Shown here piece after piece: positions 35,735-44,740 of a stretch of DNA of 64,000 nt. Position numbers and translations under genes: made by a program. Below the pieces are notes generated by a model that searched no databases, was not told the origin of the DNA, and saw nothing but the letters and a program-made list of their open reading frames with translations. The stretch covers positions 195,628 to 259,627 of the forward strand of contig NZ_AOGZ02000016.1 of NCBI RefSeq assembly GCF_000332515.2. Direction: 5' to 3'. Numbering within the stretch: position 1 is the first letter of the stretch; every line of letters begins with the position of its first letter. This DNA comes from Leptospira wolbachii serovar Codice str. CDC (lineage in GTDB: Bacteria > Spirochaetota > Leptospiria > Leptospirales > Leptospiraceae).

Positions 35735-37597
35735 CTATTTGAGCAATTTATATTCTTGAAGACAAGCAATACCGGAACTCTCTCTATAAGTAGACAGTAA
35801 CGTTGCCTTACTATTCAAGATTTTTGTTCGGTTTTCAAATTTTTCTTCTACAAAACTATCAGGGCAAACATCACTTAATAAAAGAACGGAATCAAAATCT
35901 GTCCATTCTTTCCATCGGTATTTGTGGTCGTTTCGTACCATCCCTGTTTTATAAGTCTTTAGTTTCATAGCAAGATCGAAATCGGAAGCAAGCACACGGC
36001 CACGAGAGCCATATTTTTCCTCAAAATGAAATGCGTTGATGAGAACATATTTTTTATCGGGTGATATCTGTTCGGCGATCTCTCTTGCTGGTTGGAAATC
36101 ACTCGCATTCATTCCTCGATAACAAAACATTTTCTTTTCATAAAACTCTCCCGACAAAATGCCTTGCGAATAAATAGAATTGGAAAATACAAAAAGGGAA
36201 GTAAGTAAAAAAACAGAAACAGAAGCCAATCTTTCCATTTTGTTATCAGCGAGTTCGTACAAACGCAAAATCCAAAGATATCCTACAAGACCAATGGAAG
36301 GAATGAATTGTAAAACATGTCTTGGTTGTTTGTTTCCCGTAGTGAGTTCTAAAATCAGAAGTTCTAAAAATAGAATGAGTGTTCCTGCAAGAAGGGGATC
36401 TTTTAATTTTGTTTGAAATTTGGTTCCCGATCGAAATAAAAAGTAAACCAAAGACAAAACAGAAAAAAGGATGAGGGTTCGAAATCCCCAGATAAAGTCA
36501 AATACCCCTGGTGTGGAGGGATCCAGGCCAGGCTCTGTCCAAAGAGTTAAGAAAAAACTACGAGTGTAGGCATTCACAATCATTTGAGCATCAATGAGTG
36601 CATTCACGCGGTCCGGGTTCATAAATAACCATAAAAAGGCAGGGAAAATGGCATAAACCCATAGAACCACTGCGGTTTTCGGAAATACTTTTTGAATTGC
36701 ATCCCGTTTGCGGAAAAAATAAACAGAAAGATCCACAAACAGAACAAAGGTGATTCCAAACATAAACTGTTTGAATCCTTTTTGGTTTAGATTGATCTTT
36801 GTGACCACTCGTAGTACTGGTAAAGAAAAAACCATAAGCACAACGAAAATCAGGTATAATAGCCGAATGCCTCTGGCATAATTCTTTAATAGATAGAGTA
36901 AAGCATCTTTGTATGTGGATGTGGATCTTAAGAGTTCATAGGCAAAACATGCCATAAAGAATAAAATCCCATACGGGTATTTCGTAAAATAAAATCCGAA
37001 TAGAGAAAAGAAAACAAGCCACTTGGTTCCGGAATCAATTTCCGATTCCCGATTATCCATATCATACAATCGGTAGATGGCATAAATAGAAAACAAAAGA
37101 AAGAACATAGACTGGGTTTCCAACATAGAAGAAAGAGAATACGCAGGCACCTCTCCTGTTTGGATGGTAAGAATAAAAATAAGTCCTGAAATGATTCCAG
37201 ACCAAAGTAGAGACTTTGTTATCCGGTACGAAATGTAAACCAAAGCAGGATATACCAAAATCAAAAACAAAAGTCCTAAAAAAGAATCACGATAGGTTTC
37301 ATAAGCATCAATTGGTAAATATAGCGTAACAAATGTTAATAGGGATCGAAGTGGTGGCCAAGTGGGACTTTCCAAAAAAGGCATAATCCCTCGAAACCAA
37401 CTTCCATTCCGAAAGTCGACATATTGGTCAAGCACCTGGTTCAATCGGATATTCTCATCCCAAGACAAAAAATCTTTGTTGGGACAGAGACCAAGGAATG
37501 TTTCCCATGACTTTGTAGCATAGAACACTACCAAAGAAACGCCTAAAACGATGAAAATGAGCCCCAAAAAACTGGGAAGAATGTCTTTTGCCTTCAT
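35735..37597 (-). CDS. Polytopic GT-C-like membrane protein
   Basis: The 620-residue protein has about a dozen transmembrane segments. A large first periplasmic loop carries LSWDENIRLNQVLDQY, the acidic-residue site typical of ArnT/PMT-like GT-C glycosyltransferases, and a soluble C-terminal domain follows. I chose ATG 37597 because AAGGA lies five bases upstream; a frame-compatible ATG six codons earlier is possible. A role in adding a sugar to lipid or protein outside the membrane is likely by family; the acceptor is unknown. Confidence 0.7.
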   Translation of the reverse strand: MKAKDILPSFLGLIFIVLGVSLVVFYATKSWETFLGLCPNKDFLSWDENIRLNQVLDQYVDFRNGSWFRGIMPFLESPTWPPLRSLLTFVTLYLPIDAYETYRDSFLGLLFLILVYPALVYISYRITKSLLWSGIISGLIFILTIQTGEVPAYSLSSMLETQSMFFLLFSIYAIYRLYDMDNRESEIDSGTKWLVFFSLFGFYFTKYPYGILFFMACFAYELLRSTSTYKDALLYLLKNYARGIRLLYLIFVVLMVFSLPVLRVVTKINLNQKGFKQFMFGITFVLFVDLSVYFFRKRDAIQKVFPKTAVVLWVYAIFPAFLWLFMNPDRVNALIDAQMIVNAYTRSFFLTLWTEPGLDPSTPGVFDFIWGFRTLILFSVLSLVYFLFRSGTKFQTKLKDPLLAGTLILFLELLILELTTGNKQPRHVLQFIPSIGLVGYLWILRLYELADNKMERLASVSVFLLTSLFVFSNSIYSQGILSGEFYEKKMFCYRGMNASDFQPAREIAEQISPDKKYVLINAFHFEEKYGSRGRVLASDFDLAMKLKTYKTGMVRNDHKYRWKEWTDFDSVLLLSDVCPDSFVEEKFENRTKILNSKATLLSTYRESSGIACLQEYKLLK

Positions 37598-37719
37598 ACC
37601 AATCCTTGGAATCATTCTTTCTTTGGGGTCGACTTGGAATCAACCGAAGTTCTTTTTCTGTAATTTTTCTCTTTGATTGCAGTCCAAGGTAAAGAATTCT
37701 GTCCGTTAGAAGGTTCCAA

Positions 37720-38379
37720 ATGCAAGATTTCGTAGACCTTGGGGAAAAAATCATATTCCTCGTTATGTTATTTGCGAGTATTCTCGCGATTGCCGTATTT
37801 ATTGAAAGGTTGATTGTTTATAAACGTAATTTTAACAAAGAGTCAGAGTCTCTTCTGGATTCGCTCACTCTTCTTGTTCGCCACCGAGACCTAAAAGGTA
37901 CGGAAAAACTATTGGAAACCCATCCTATGGAGAATTCCTACACTCGGTTCATGCATTTCGTTTTGGAACGAGAGAAGGAAAACCACAAAGGTCTAGAAGA
38001 ATTGATGGAAGGGAAAATCCTTAAGGAACGTTTGGGTCTGGAAGAAAGACTTCCGATTCTCAACACTCTTGGAAATAACACTCCCTTCATCGGACTACTA
38101 GGAACGGTTCTTGGAGTCATCAAGGCATTTTATGGATTAGGAACTCTTGGTAACTCGGGAGCAGAAGTGGTGATGCGTAGTATTTCCACTGCCCTACTTG
38201 CTACGGCTGCGGGACTTGCAGTTGCAATTCCAGTGGTGATGGCAAACAATTACTTTACTCGTAAAATGAAACTCATCATTGGTCACTTGGAAATCCTTTC
38301 CAAAGAAATCCATGCAAGTTTCATCACTAGCGGAAAACACAACCAGTCTTCTAGTTCTACTCCGAATATCCACCACTAG
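37720..38379 (+). CDS. exbB: ExbB/TolQ-family proton channel protein
   Basis: The 219-residue protein has three transmembrane helices (about 10-30, 125-150, 165-190). The family motif NTLGNNTPFIGLLGTVLGVIKAF and AISTALLATAAGLAVAIP are present, with the C-terminal Asn. ExbB forms the proton channel that powers TonB. The next gene is TonB-like, and no ExbD gene lies between them or elsewhere in the window. Confidence 0.9.
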   Translation: MQDFVDLGEKIIFLVMLFASILAIAVFIERLIVYKRNFNKESESLLDSLTLLVRHRDLKGTEKLLETHPMENSYTRFMHFVLEREKENHKGLEELMEGKILKERLGLEERLPILNTLGNNTPFIGLLGTVLGVIKAFYGLGTLGNSGAEVVMRSISTALLATAAGLAVAIPVVMANNYFTRKMKLIIGHLEILSKEIHASFITSGKHNQSSSSTPNIHH

Positions 38380-38390
38380 TAAGTAGTATT

Positions 38391-39032
38391 ATGAAGTCAT
38401 TTACCTTGTATCTGCAATACAAACTGAGGCGGTTCGGACTCTTTCGAGCCAGTCTTTTTGCTTCGGTGGGTTTGCATGTATTTTGTTATTTGATTTATTT
38501 TATACTTACCCTTCCCAGCAATGCTGCCTTCCAAGAAACATCGATGGAAGATATGGATGTTTCTTTTGAAGAGATTCCACCGGAACTGATCGGCGGAACA
38601 TCGAGCCCGGCTCCCGTAGAAAAACAAGAATGGGTGGAAGGATCAAACAAAGACGCAGAAGAAAAACCTGACAATTCAGATTTGAATCCCAACCAACTCT
38701 CTGGGAATGGGACTGACAAAGATGGGTACTTATTTTCTTTCAATGGAGATCGACCGCCCACTCCCATCATTGATTTTGATTTGAAAGCTTATTTTCCTGA
38801 AGCTGCCAAAGCAGCCAACATCAGCCAAAAAACAGTGGTGGTGATGGTCCAAGTGGATGAACACGGTGGATTACAAGGTGTTAAAATTGTTTCTGGTAGA
38901 GCAGGATATGGATTTGATGAAGCTGCTATTCGGATCATCCAAAGAGCTCGGTTTTCTCCTGGATACGACAAAGGAAAACCAACACGAATGGCACATAGAC
39001 TCCCAATCAGCTTTGATTTAGAAGAGGACTGA
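38391..39032 (+). CDS. tonB: TonB-family energy transducer
   Basis: The product has 213 residues: an N-terminal transmembrane anchor (about residues 24-42), an acidic, Pro-poor linker, and a C-terminal TonB domain (VVVMVQVDEHGGLQGVKIVSGRAGYGFDEAAIRIIQRARFSPG) that ends FDLEED. It starts 11 bp after exbB. The linker is short, so reach to the outer membrane might be limited. Confidence 0.85.
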   Translation: MKSFTLYLQYKLRRFGLFRASLFASVGLHVFCYLIYFILTLPSNAAFQETSMEDMDVSFEEIPPELIGGTSSPAPVEKQEWVEGSNKDAEEKPDNSDLNPNQLSGNGTDKDGYLFSFNGDRPPTPIIDFDLKAYFPEAAKAANISQKTVVVMVQVDEHGGLQGVKIVSGRAGYGFDEAAIRIIQRARFSPGYDKGKPTRMAHRLPISFDLEED

Positions 39033-39033
39033 A

Positions 39034-41445
39034 ATGTTACGGAACACCAAACATCGAATTGCGATTGGAACCATTTTCATCGCTGTTTCCCTTATTACTT
39101 TTGGATTCCAGCCCAAACCCATTACTGGAAAAACAGAATCCAAATCCTCCGCAAGAAAACCAGGCCTTGTTCCCGATCCTTTCGAACTCTACCAAACCAT
39201 TCCATCCTTCCACTCCGAAATGACAAGTTCCGACCTACCCGGAAGTTCCGATCTCAGTGCAGAGTTTCCGCTACCAGGAGACCAAGGACTCTATAAAGAT
39301 AATGTTGGTTATACGGTTGGATATGGACTCATTTCTTATTTAGAAGCTAAAAAAAAAGGAATCCGCAATCTTTCTTCGGTAGGGCCCTCTTCTGCCAATG
39401 GGCAAAAGGTATTATACTCGCCTAACTTTATTTACAACCAACTCAACAGTGGAAAAGACCAAGCCGTCTCTCTTCTGGATGCGCTGATCCTTGCAGAAAG
39501 CAGAGGTTCTGTTTCCATGGAGCAGATGAATGAATCTTCTTCTAGTTTCCGTACTAGGCCAAAAGCAAATATTGTCGAAGCCGGTAGAAAGGCCAGACTG
39601 AGAAGGATTTATAGAATTGAGCCACACGATCTAACTTCTATTAAACTAGCGTTAGCCGAAAAAAGACCAGTTCTCATTGGATATTTGGTTTATGAAAATT
39701 TCAGAGATCCAAAACCAGATTCCATCTTCGAGATAGGGGCTGGGGAAGTTCTAGGGGCACAATCCCTTGTTATTTTAGGTTATAACGATAAAAAGAAAGC
39801 ATTCAAAGTATGGAATTCTTGGGGAACAACCTGGGGAGACCAAGGGTATCTATGGATTTCTTATGAAACTTTTCCCAAATATACGAAGTCCGTTTATGTT
39901 GCCGATTCGGAAATTGAAAACGAACTCCTAACACAGAATAAACTAAATGATGCATTAGAATCGTTAGAGTATGGTGAACACAATCTATTTCCTCCTAAAG
40001 AAGTTTTTGCCTCTCGAGGGGACTTTTCCGATCGCATTCGGATCAGTTGGTCTAGAGAGAAACGAGCTATCGGTTATGAAGTTTATCGCAAACGAAAAAT
40101 AGACAGTAAATACCAACTCGTAGGACTTTCCAAACAAGCATTCTTTGAAGACTTTGGAATCCAAAAAAACACTGCTTACAATTACCGAGTGGCGAGTCTG
40201 GATGAAAACTTCCTTTCAAAACCGTCTCTTGATTCAAACGATGGTTATGCGGTCGATCCAACTAAACCCGCAGGGATCCTACCCGTAACAAACCTTCGTG
40301 CTTCAGTCGCATCCACAAATGATCGAATTTTATTAGAGTGGGACCCGCAACCAATCTCCACAACCTATACCGTTTACAAATGGAATCCGGTGGCACGGAT
40401 CTATCGATTCCTTGGCAAAACAGAAAAAACTACATATATCGATTTAAAAGCCAGCCGCAACGGTGATAGTGAAATTTATCAAGTAATCCCAGAAAGAAAC
40501 CAATTGGTTGGGGAATCTAGTAATTATGTTTCTGCTCACTTGGATCCTTCCGAAGTTTTAAAACCTAGACCTAAAAATTTAACCGCATCAAAAGGATTGT
40601 ATGCTGGTGCAACCATTTTGCAATGGGAAGGTTCTCCGAGTGCCGTATCCTATCACATATTCCGCAAAACAAACGGGCAATGGAAAGAAATTGCAAAGAC
40701 GTTGGAGCTCCAATTCAAAGATAATGACACATACGAAAAAGAATCTTTTTATGCTGTTGCTTCTGAATTTGAAGGAGAATTATTTAGCCTTCCATCAGAG
40801 CCGGACATTGGATTTCCATCTCTCGTAGCAGGTAGATCCATGGGTTTAAAACCTCCTGAGTTGACTGTTTCCGAGAACCGGAAAACTGGTGAATTTTTAT
40901 TTAGTTGGAATTTGATTCCTAAAGCAACATCCTATAAAGTTTATATGCGTAAAAAAAATGATCCAGATTGGAGTCTTGTCAAAGAAACTTCGGAATCAAA
41001 TTTTAAATTACAGAACTTAACGAAAAACCAATTCTATTTTTTTGCCATTCAGTCCGTATCTAAAGGTGTCGGAGAGAGTTTATTTTCAAAACCTGTCACT
41101 TCAGTCATTTCTGATACAGTCGTTGATGTAAAAAAAGTTAAAACTTTTGGAGAGTCCGCCATACAAAAGTTTATCGGTCCTTGGACCGCTATGTACTGGG
41201 ATGGAAAAAACAAAGTAAAACCAGTTCGTTTGACCATTGAAGCTGAAGATGTGGAAGGAAACATCATCATGAAATGGAATGAAAACGAAATCTTCCGTGG
41301 CAAAAATATTGTAGATTCTGACTTACTCGAAGAAAAAGGTAAGTGGAAAATAAAACTTTCACCTAACTATGAATCTTTATCAGGTGAATTTGAAGACAAG
41401 GGACTCGTTCCTGAAAAAAGCCAACTTTCCTTTATTAGAGAATAA
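39034..41445 (+). CDS. Papain-fold pseudopeptidase with fibronectin III modules
   Basis: An 803-residue exported protein with an N-terminal membrane anchor or signal. Residues about 75-285 follow a C1 (papain) peptidase: PGDQGLYKDN at the active-site entrance and KVWNSWGTTWGDQGYLWIS with the conserved Asn. The catalytic Cys position is Asn90, the His position (GAQSL) is Gln243, and I see no Cys anywhere in the protein, so it cannot be a cysteine protease. At least four FN3-like modules follow (about 326-405, 417-500, 515-590, 607-695), then a C-terminal beta domain. It starts one base after tonB, so all three genes likely form an operon. A binding role is likely. Confidence 0.75.
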   Translation: MLRNTKHRIAIGTIFIAVSLITFGFQPKPITGKTESKSSARKPGLVPDPFELYQTIPSFHSEMTSSDLPGSSDLSAEFPLPGDQGLYKDNVGYTVGYGLISYLEAKKKGIRNLSSVGPSSANGQKVLYSPNFIYNQLNSGKDQAVSLLDALILAESRGSVSMEQMNESSSSFRTRPKANIVEAGRKARLRRIYRIEPHDLTSIKLALAEKRPVLIGYLVYENFRDPKPDSIFEIGAGEVLGAQSLVILGYNDKKKAFKVWNSWGTTWGDQGYLWISYETFPKYTKSVYVADSEIENELLTQNKLNDALESLEYGEHNLFPPKEVFASRGDFSDRIRISWSREKRAIGYEVYRKRKIDSKYQLVGLSKQAFFEDFGIQKNTAYNYRVASLDENFLSKPSLDSNDGYAVDPTKPAGILPVTNLRASVASTNDRILLEWDPQPISTTYTVYKWNPVARIYRFLGKTEKTTYIDLKASRNGDSEIYQVIPERNQLVGESSNYVSAHLDPSEVLKPRPKNLTASKGLYAGATILQWEGSPSAVSYHIFRKTNGQWKEIAKTLELQFKDNDTYEKESFYAVASEFEGELFSLPSEPDIGFPSLVAGRSMGLKPPELTVSENRKTGEFLFSWNLIPKATSYKVYMRKKNDPDWSLVKETSESNFKLQNLTKNQFYFFAIQSVSKGVGESLFSKPVTSVISDTVVDVKKVKTFGESAIQKFIGPWTAMYWDGKNKVKPVRLTIEAEDVEGNIIMKWNENEIFRGKNIVDSDLLEEKGKWKIKLSPNYESLSGEFEDKGLVPEKSQLSFIRE

Positions 41446-41459
41446 AAATAAACGAAAGA

Positions 41460-41891
41460 TTAAGGATGGGATTGGCTACGATTTAATATCCCATCTGCTT
41501 TAAACTTCTCAAGGAATGAATCAGGAATTTTCCAAGGCCTGTTCTTTTCAAAATCAAAAAATAAAGCCGAAAAAATAGCTTCGCAAACAAGGGCACCGTC
41601 CGAAATCCGATACATGTTTTGAATCACCTTCCCTTTGATTTTTGACATATCGCGAAATCCAGTTTCAATTCGTACTGCATCGGGATGGTGGAGGGGCTTG
41701 TGGTAAGACAACTCCGCTTTTAGCATCACTGGTCCAACTTTTTTCTCTCTCATTTCCTTGATGGAGAATCCTTCGTTCTCTAAGGCTTGGATCCTTGCTT
41801 CATCAAAATAGGATTGGTAGATTCCGTTGTTTACGTGTCCGTTGGCATCCAGATGGCTCCAGAGGACTGGAATTTCGGTAGTGTGAGGCAT
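41460..41891 (-). CDS. Acyl-CoA thioesterase, YbgC/4HBT type
   Basis: The product is a 143-residue hotdog-fold enzyme with the active-site motif HLDANGHVNNGIYQSYFDEAR. Such enzymes hydrolyse acyl-CoA esters. It starts at ATG 41891 and diverges from the TetR regulator, with the long inverted repeat between them, so the regulator probably controls it. Confidence 0.87.
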   Translation of the reverse strand: MPHTTEIPVLWSHLDANGHVNNGIYQSYFDEARIQALENEGFSIKEMREKKVGPVMLKAELSYHKPLHHPDAVRIETGFRDMSKIKGKVIQNMYRISDGALVCEAIFSALFFDFEKNRPWKIPDSFLEKFKADGILNRSQSHP

Positions 41892-41924
41892 GGTGGGCTC
41901 TCCTGGGGGTAGGGATAGGTTCCC

Positions 41925-41970
41925 GCAGACCGTTCTGTCTGTAAATCAAAAAACAGACAGAACGGTCTGC
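41925..41970. promoter_or_regulatory. 18-bp perfect inverted repeat, putative TetR operator pair
   Basis: GCAGACCGTTCTGTCTGT (41925-41942) is the exact reverse complement of ACAGACAGAACGGTCTGC (41953-41970), with ten bases between. Each arm also contains the imperfect dyad AGAC-N6-GTCT typical of TetR-family operators. The element lies between the thioesterase and TetR starts, suggesting two operator sites and control of both genes. Confidence 0.6.
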
Positions 41971-41975
41971 AAGGA

Positions 41976-42005
41976 TTGACAAATTCCCCCCTCCCCCAAT
42001 ACTCA
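41976..42005 (+). promoter_or_regulatory. Putative promoter of the TetR gene
   Basis: A consensus TTGACA -35 (41976-41981) lies next to the inverted repeat. With an 18-base spacer, a weak -10 (TACTCA, 42000-42005) puts transcription start near the ATG at 42012, so the message could be leaderless. No ribosome binding site precedes this ATG, which agrees. Confidence 0.35.
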
Positions 42006-42011
42006 AATCCC

Positions 42012-42602
42012 ATGAAAGGCTCACCTAGATACCGCATCCTTGAAATCGCCAAAAAAAGATTCTACCAACAAGGCTACTACCACACAGGCATCAACCAACT
42101 CATCCGAGAATCTGGAACGGCAAAAGCTTCTTTCTACGACCACTTCCCCTCAAAACGAGATTTGGGAATTCGTGTCATCCAGGCCTATGGGGCTGACGTC
42201 CTAATTTGGTTTCGCCAAATCCTCAGGGAATCCAATACACCAGATGATTTTATCTCCGAAATGTCTAAGGCAGTTGCCATCCAAATTAATGAAGATGGCT
42301 CTTATTATCAGGGTTGTCCCATTGCCATCTTTTCATGTCAATTCCCAGTCGGCGAGCAGCCGTTCAGTGATGAATTCAAATCTATTGTATTTCGATGGGA
42401 GACTCTATTCGCAATGTATATTGGAAGATGGCAATCAAATGGCTTATTGGAAGAATCAATTGATCCAACGGAGCTCGCACGTGACCTGATTAATATCTAT
42501 GAAGGGGCGCTTATTAACTGGCGGATATCTTTGAACGAAGTCTATTTGAAACGTATGTTCGCCCAAATGGGCCAACAATTAAGGTTGGGAGCTAAAAAAT
42601 AG
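42012..42602 (+). CDS. TetR-family transcriptional regulator
   Basis: The 196-residue protein has an N-terminal TetR helix-turn-helix (ILEIAKKRFYQQGYYHTGINQLIRESGTAKASFYDHFPSKRDL) and a C-terminal ligand domain resembling the LmrA/YxaF-type subgroup. ATG 42012 is chosen; an upstream in-frame TTG at 41976 coincides with the -35 box and is unlikely. It most likely represses the divergent thioesterase gene and itself. Confidence 0.9.
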   Translation: MKGSPRYRILEIAKKRFYQQGYYHTGINQLIRESGTAKASFYDHFPSKRDLGIRVIQAYGADVLIWFRQILRESNTPDDFISEMSKAVAIQINEDGSYYQGCPIAIFSCQFPVGEQPFSDEFKSIVFRWETLFAMYIGRWQSNGLLEESIDPTELARDLINIYEGALINWRISLNEVYLKRMFAQMGQQLRLGAKK

Positions 42603-42849
42603 TTCCACTTTCACAGTTCTTGCGACAAGTTTTCTCTAACCCGATACAGCTTCCAACGAGAGCAGCCATGTCAGGGGCACTATATTCTGGACTATTCGTT
42701 GCAATTTTATAGAATGCATCGTTCCGCAAAAAACAAGCACCTTCAATCGTAGAACATTTGTTACGTTCGTAACAAGCTGAACGAAATGAAAGTGGCGAGC
42801 CACAATGCACAAAACCAATTATAAAAAAGATAAAAAAACTATACTTCAT
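42592..42849 (-). CDS. Small Cys-rich lipoprotein
   Basis: The 85-residue product has a lipoprotein signal with Cys at residue 16 (GFVHC), then six or more further Cys (SACYERNKCSTIEGACF, GSCIGLEKTCRKNCES), probably in disulfides. It overlaps the TetR gene end by 11 bp and the upstream UDP-glucose pyrophosphorylase gene by 4 bp (ATGA). No family recognised. Confidence 0.65.
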   Translation of the reverse strand: MKYSFFIFFIIGFVHCGSPLSFRSACYERNKCSTIEGACFLRNDAFYKIATNSPEYSAPDMAALVGSCIGLEKTCRKNCESGTIF

Positions 42850-44258
42850 AAAGAGATGGTTTCGTTTTCAAATTCATTTCTACCAAGTGAAGAGATTGTT
42901 TTTAATCCACCCGAAAGATTTTGAAATTTAACTTTTCCTTTAATAGTGATGGGAATATCAAATAGAACTTCACCAGAAACCACTAACTCTTCACAGTAAA
43001 GAAGAGAGGGATATTCCCTAAACAAAGAATCAAACTGATGTATCTTTTTATAATGAGTTTCATCCAGAAGTACTAAAATCTCACCAAGACCTGCAGATTT
43101 TCTTTCCTTTGCCATGGTGAGAGAAAAGTCAGAATTGAGTATATAGGCATCGGAGCGACGAATCAAATAATCTTCTGTTTTTTTAACAGGGGCAAATCGA
43201 TCCCTAGGAATAATGATTCCTTTGAATTTAGGAAAATTTCCAACAGCACTTCCCATCGCTGTTTCCAGTTGGATTACTGATTTACCATCGACTTGTTTGG
43301 GATTAACAATCAGAGATAAAGAGAAATTTCCTTGGTTGAATCTTTCTTTTAAGGCACGAAGATTGATCCAAAGATTGTTTGTGGAGAAAGTTCTAAATTT
43401 GCCAAGGCCACTAAATTCATTTTCATGTTCTTTAGGAACTTGTGCTGTTTCTAATAACTCATACTTTATGAATTTCCCACCCACAATTTTTCTGTAAATG
43501 GCTCCGCCTTTTTTATCAGCCAGAGTTTTTGGAGTCATCTCCATCGCAAAATGAATATCTTCTTTTAATAAGTAACTGACGATATGTGGATCGACAGTGG
43601 CACCTAAATTATCTCCATTGGAAAGGAAGGCAATTTCAAAACCTTTAGAGAGTAATTCATCCAAAATCCCCTCTTGCACCATAGTAAAGTAAATGTCGCC
43701 ATGACCGGGCGGGCACCAATTTTCTTTTTCATTTTTGTTTTGAATAGGGGCGAAGGTTTCGGCATCCAAACGAGGGACTTTGTTTTGTAAAAAACTAGTT
43801 CGCAAAGTTTGTTTGAATCCATTTTTCTCTAATTCAATTTGCGAATCTTTTTGTGTATTATAAGAATCCATAAAAAGAAGAGGAACATCGATCCCATATT
43901 CAGAACGAATGTATTCAATTTGTTTTGCCATCACAGCAAGAAAAGACATGGAACCTTTGATGGGAATGAGTGATTTTGCTTTGTCGAGTCCCATACTCGT
44001 TCCAAGTCCCCCATTCAGTTTGATTACCACCAATTTGGACAGTAGGCTTAGGTCTGTAGGATAAGAAGAATGAATGGATTCTAAAGAAATTTCATCGGTT
44101 TGGGGATCCAAATCTCCTACTTCTTCCCAACGCACCATCCCCGTTTCACCGTTTCGAACAGCATCAACCTTAGTAATAAAATCGGCAATGAATGCATCCG
44201 ATAGGCCGGCGGCTTTCATGGTTTCTGTGATCAATTGATCCGATTTTTGTTTCTCCAT
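42846..44258 (-). CDS. UTP-glucose-1-phosphate uridylyltransferase, UDPGP type
   Basis: This is the eukaryote-type UDP-glucose pyrophosphorylase rather than bacterial GalU. It has the glycine-rich nucleotide motif LVVIKLNGGLGTSMG and the catalytic region SLIPIKG, with a C-terminal left-handed beta-helix-like end. The start is at ATG 44258, two bases after the stop of the upstream gene (overlap-like TGATATG), with AAGGG before it; a longer frame reaches into that gene. UDP-glucose feeds surface polysaccharide synthesis. Confidence 0.92.
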   Translation of the reverse strand: MEKQKSDQLITETMKAAGLSDAFIADFITKVDAVRNGETGMVRWEEVGDLDPQTDEISLESIHSSYPTDLSLLSKLVVIKLNGGLGTSMGLDKAKSLIPIKGSMSFLAVMAKQIEYIRSEYGIDVPLLFMDSYNTQKDSQIELEKNGFKQTLRTSFLQNKVPRLDAETFAPIQNKNEKENWCPPGHGDIYFTMVQEGILDELLSKGFEIAFLSNGDNLGATVDPHIVSYLLKEDIHFAMEMTPKTLADKKGGAIYRKIVGGKFIKYELLETAQVPKEHENEFSGLGKFRTFSTNNLWINLRALKERFNQGNFSLSLIVNPKQVDGKSVIQLETAMGSAVGNFPKFKGIIIPRDRFAPVKKTEDYLIRRSDAYILNSDFSLTMAKERKSAGLGEILVLLDETHYKKIHQFDSLFREYPSLLYCEELVVSGEVLFDIPITIKGKVKFQNLSGGLKTISSLGRNEFENETISL

Positions 44259-44259
44259 A

Positions 44260-44625
44260 TCATTTCCCTTCGTGCGGTTCTCCAAGTTCAATCCGGTGAG
44301 GTTCTTCCGATATCCCCGGATTCCACAAAAAAAATACGAGGATATTACGGCCGTCTTCTTTCGGAACAGCAACGGTTTCTTTCCTTTCGTATTTTGGCAT
44401 AAAAACTTCGAAATTATACATCCAATACTTTCCCTTCTTACGGGGCACTTGCCGAATTCCTTGTTTCAAAGGGTCCTTTTTCGTAAGTTTTCCATAAGGA
44501 AGGGGGTATTTTGTTTCCCAAATTTGGGGTAAAAGCTTCGCTGCTTCTTCATAATTTCCCGGATTGGACCAAAGGACCGTAGGAAAAAACCCTAAAAGTA
44601 AAATAAGCGAGAAACTATGACGCAT
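44260..44625 (-). CDS. Small exported protein of unknown function
   Basis: The product is 121 residues with a signal peptide (cleavage likely after VLWS). The rest is basic and aromatic, without recognisable motifs. Its stop is one base from the start of the UDP-glucose pyrophosphorylase gene, so they are probably co-transcribed. Confidence 0.65.
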   Translation of the reverse strand: MRHSFSLILLLGFFPTVLWSNPGNYEEAAKLLPQIWETKYPLPYGKLTKKDPLKQGIRQVPRKKGKYWMYNFEVFMPKYERKETVAVPKEDGRNILVFFLWNPGISEEPHRIELGEPHEGK

Positions 44626-44740
44626 ACGATTCTAAAAGGCAATCCTATGTGAGTACGGTTATCGGTCAATTCAGGAATTCTTCTGGCGCTAGAATTGATT
44701 TTCATAGACAAGAATTGAGTCTGACAGAATCATTTAATTC

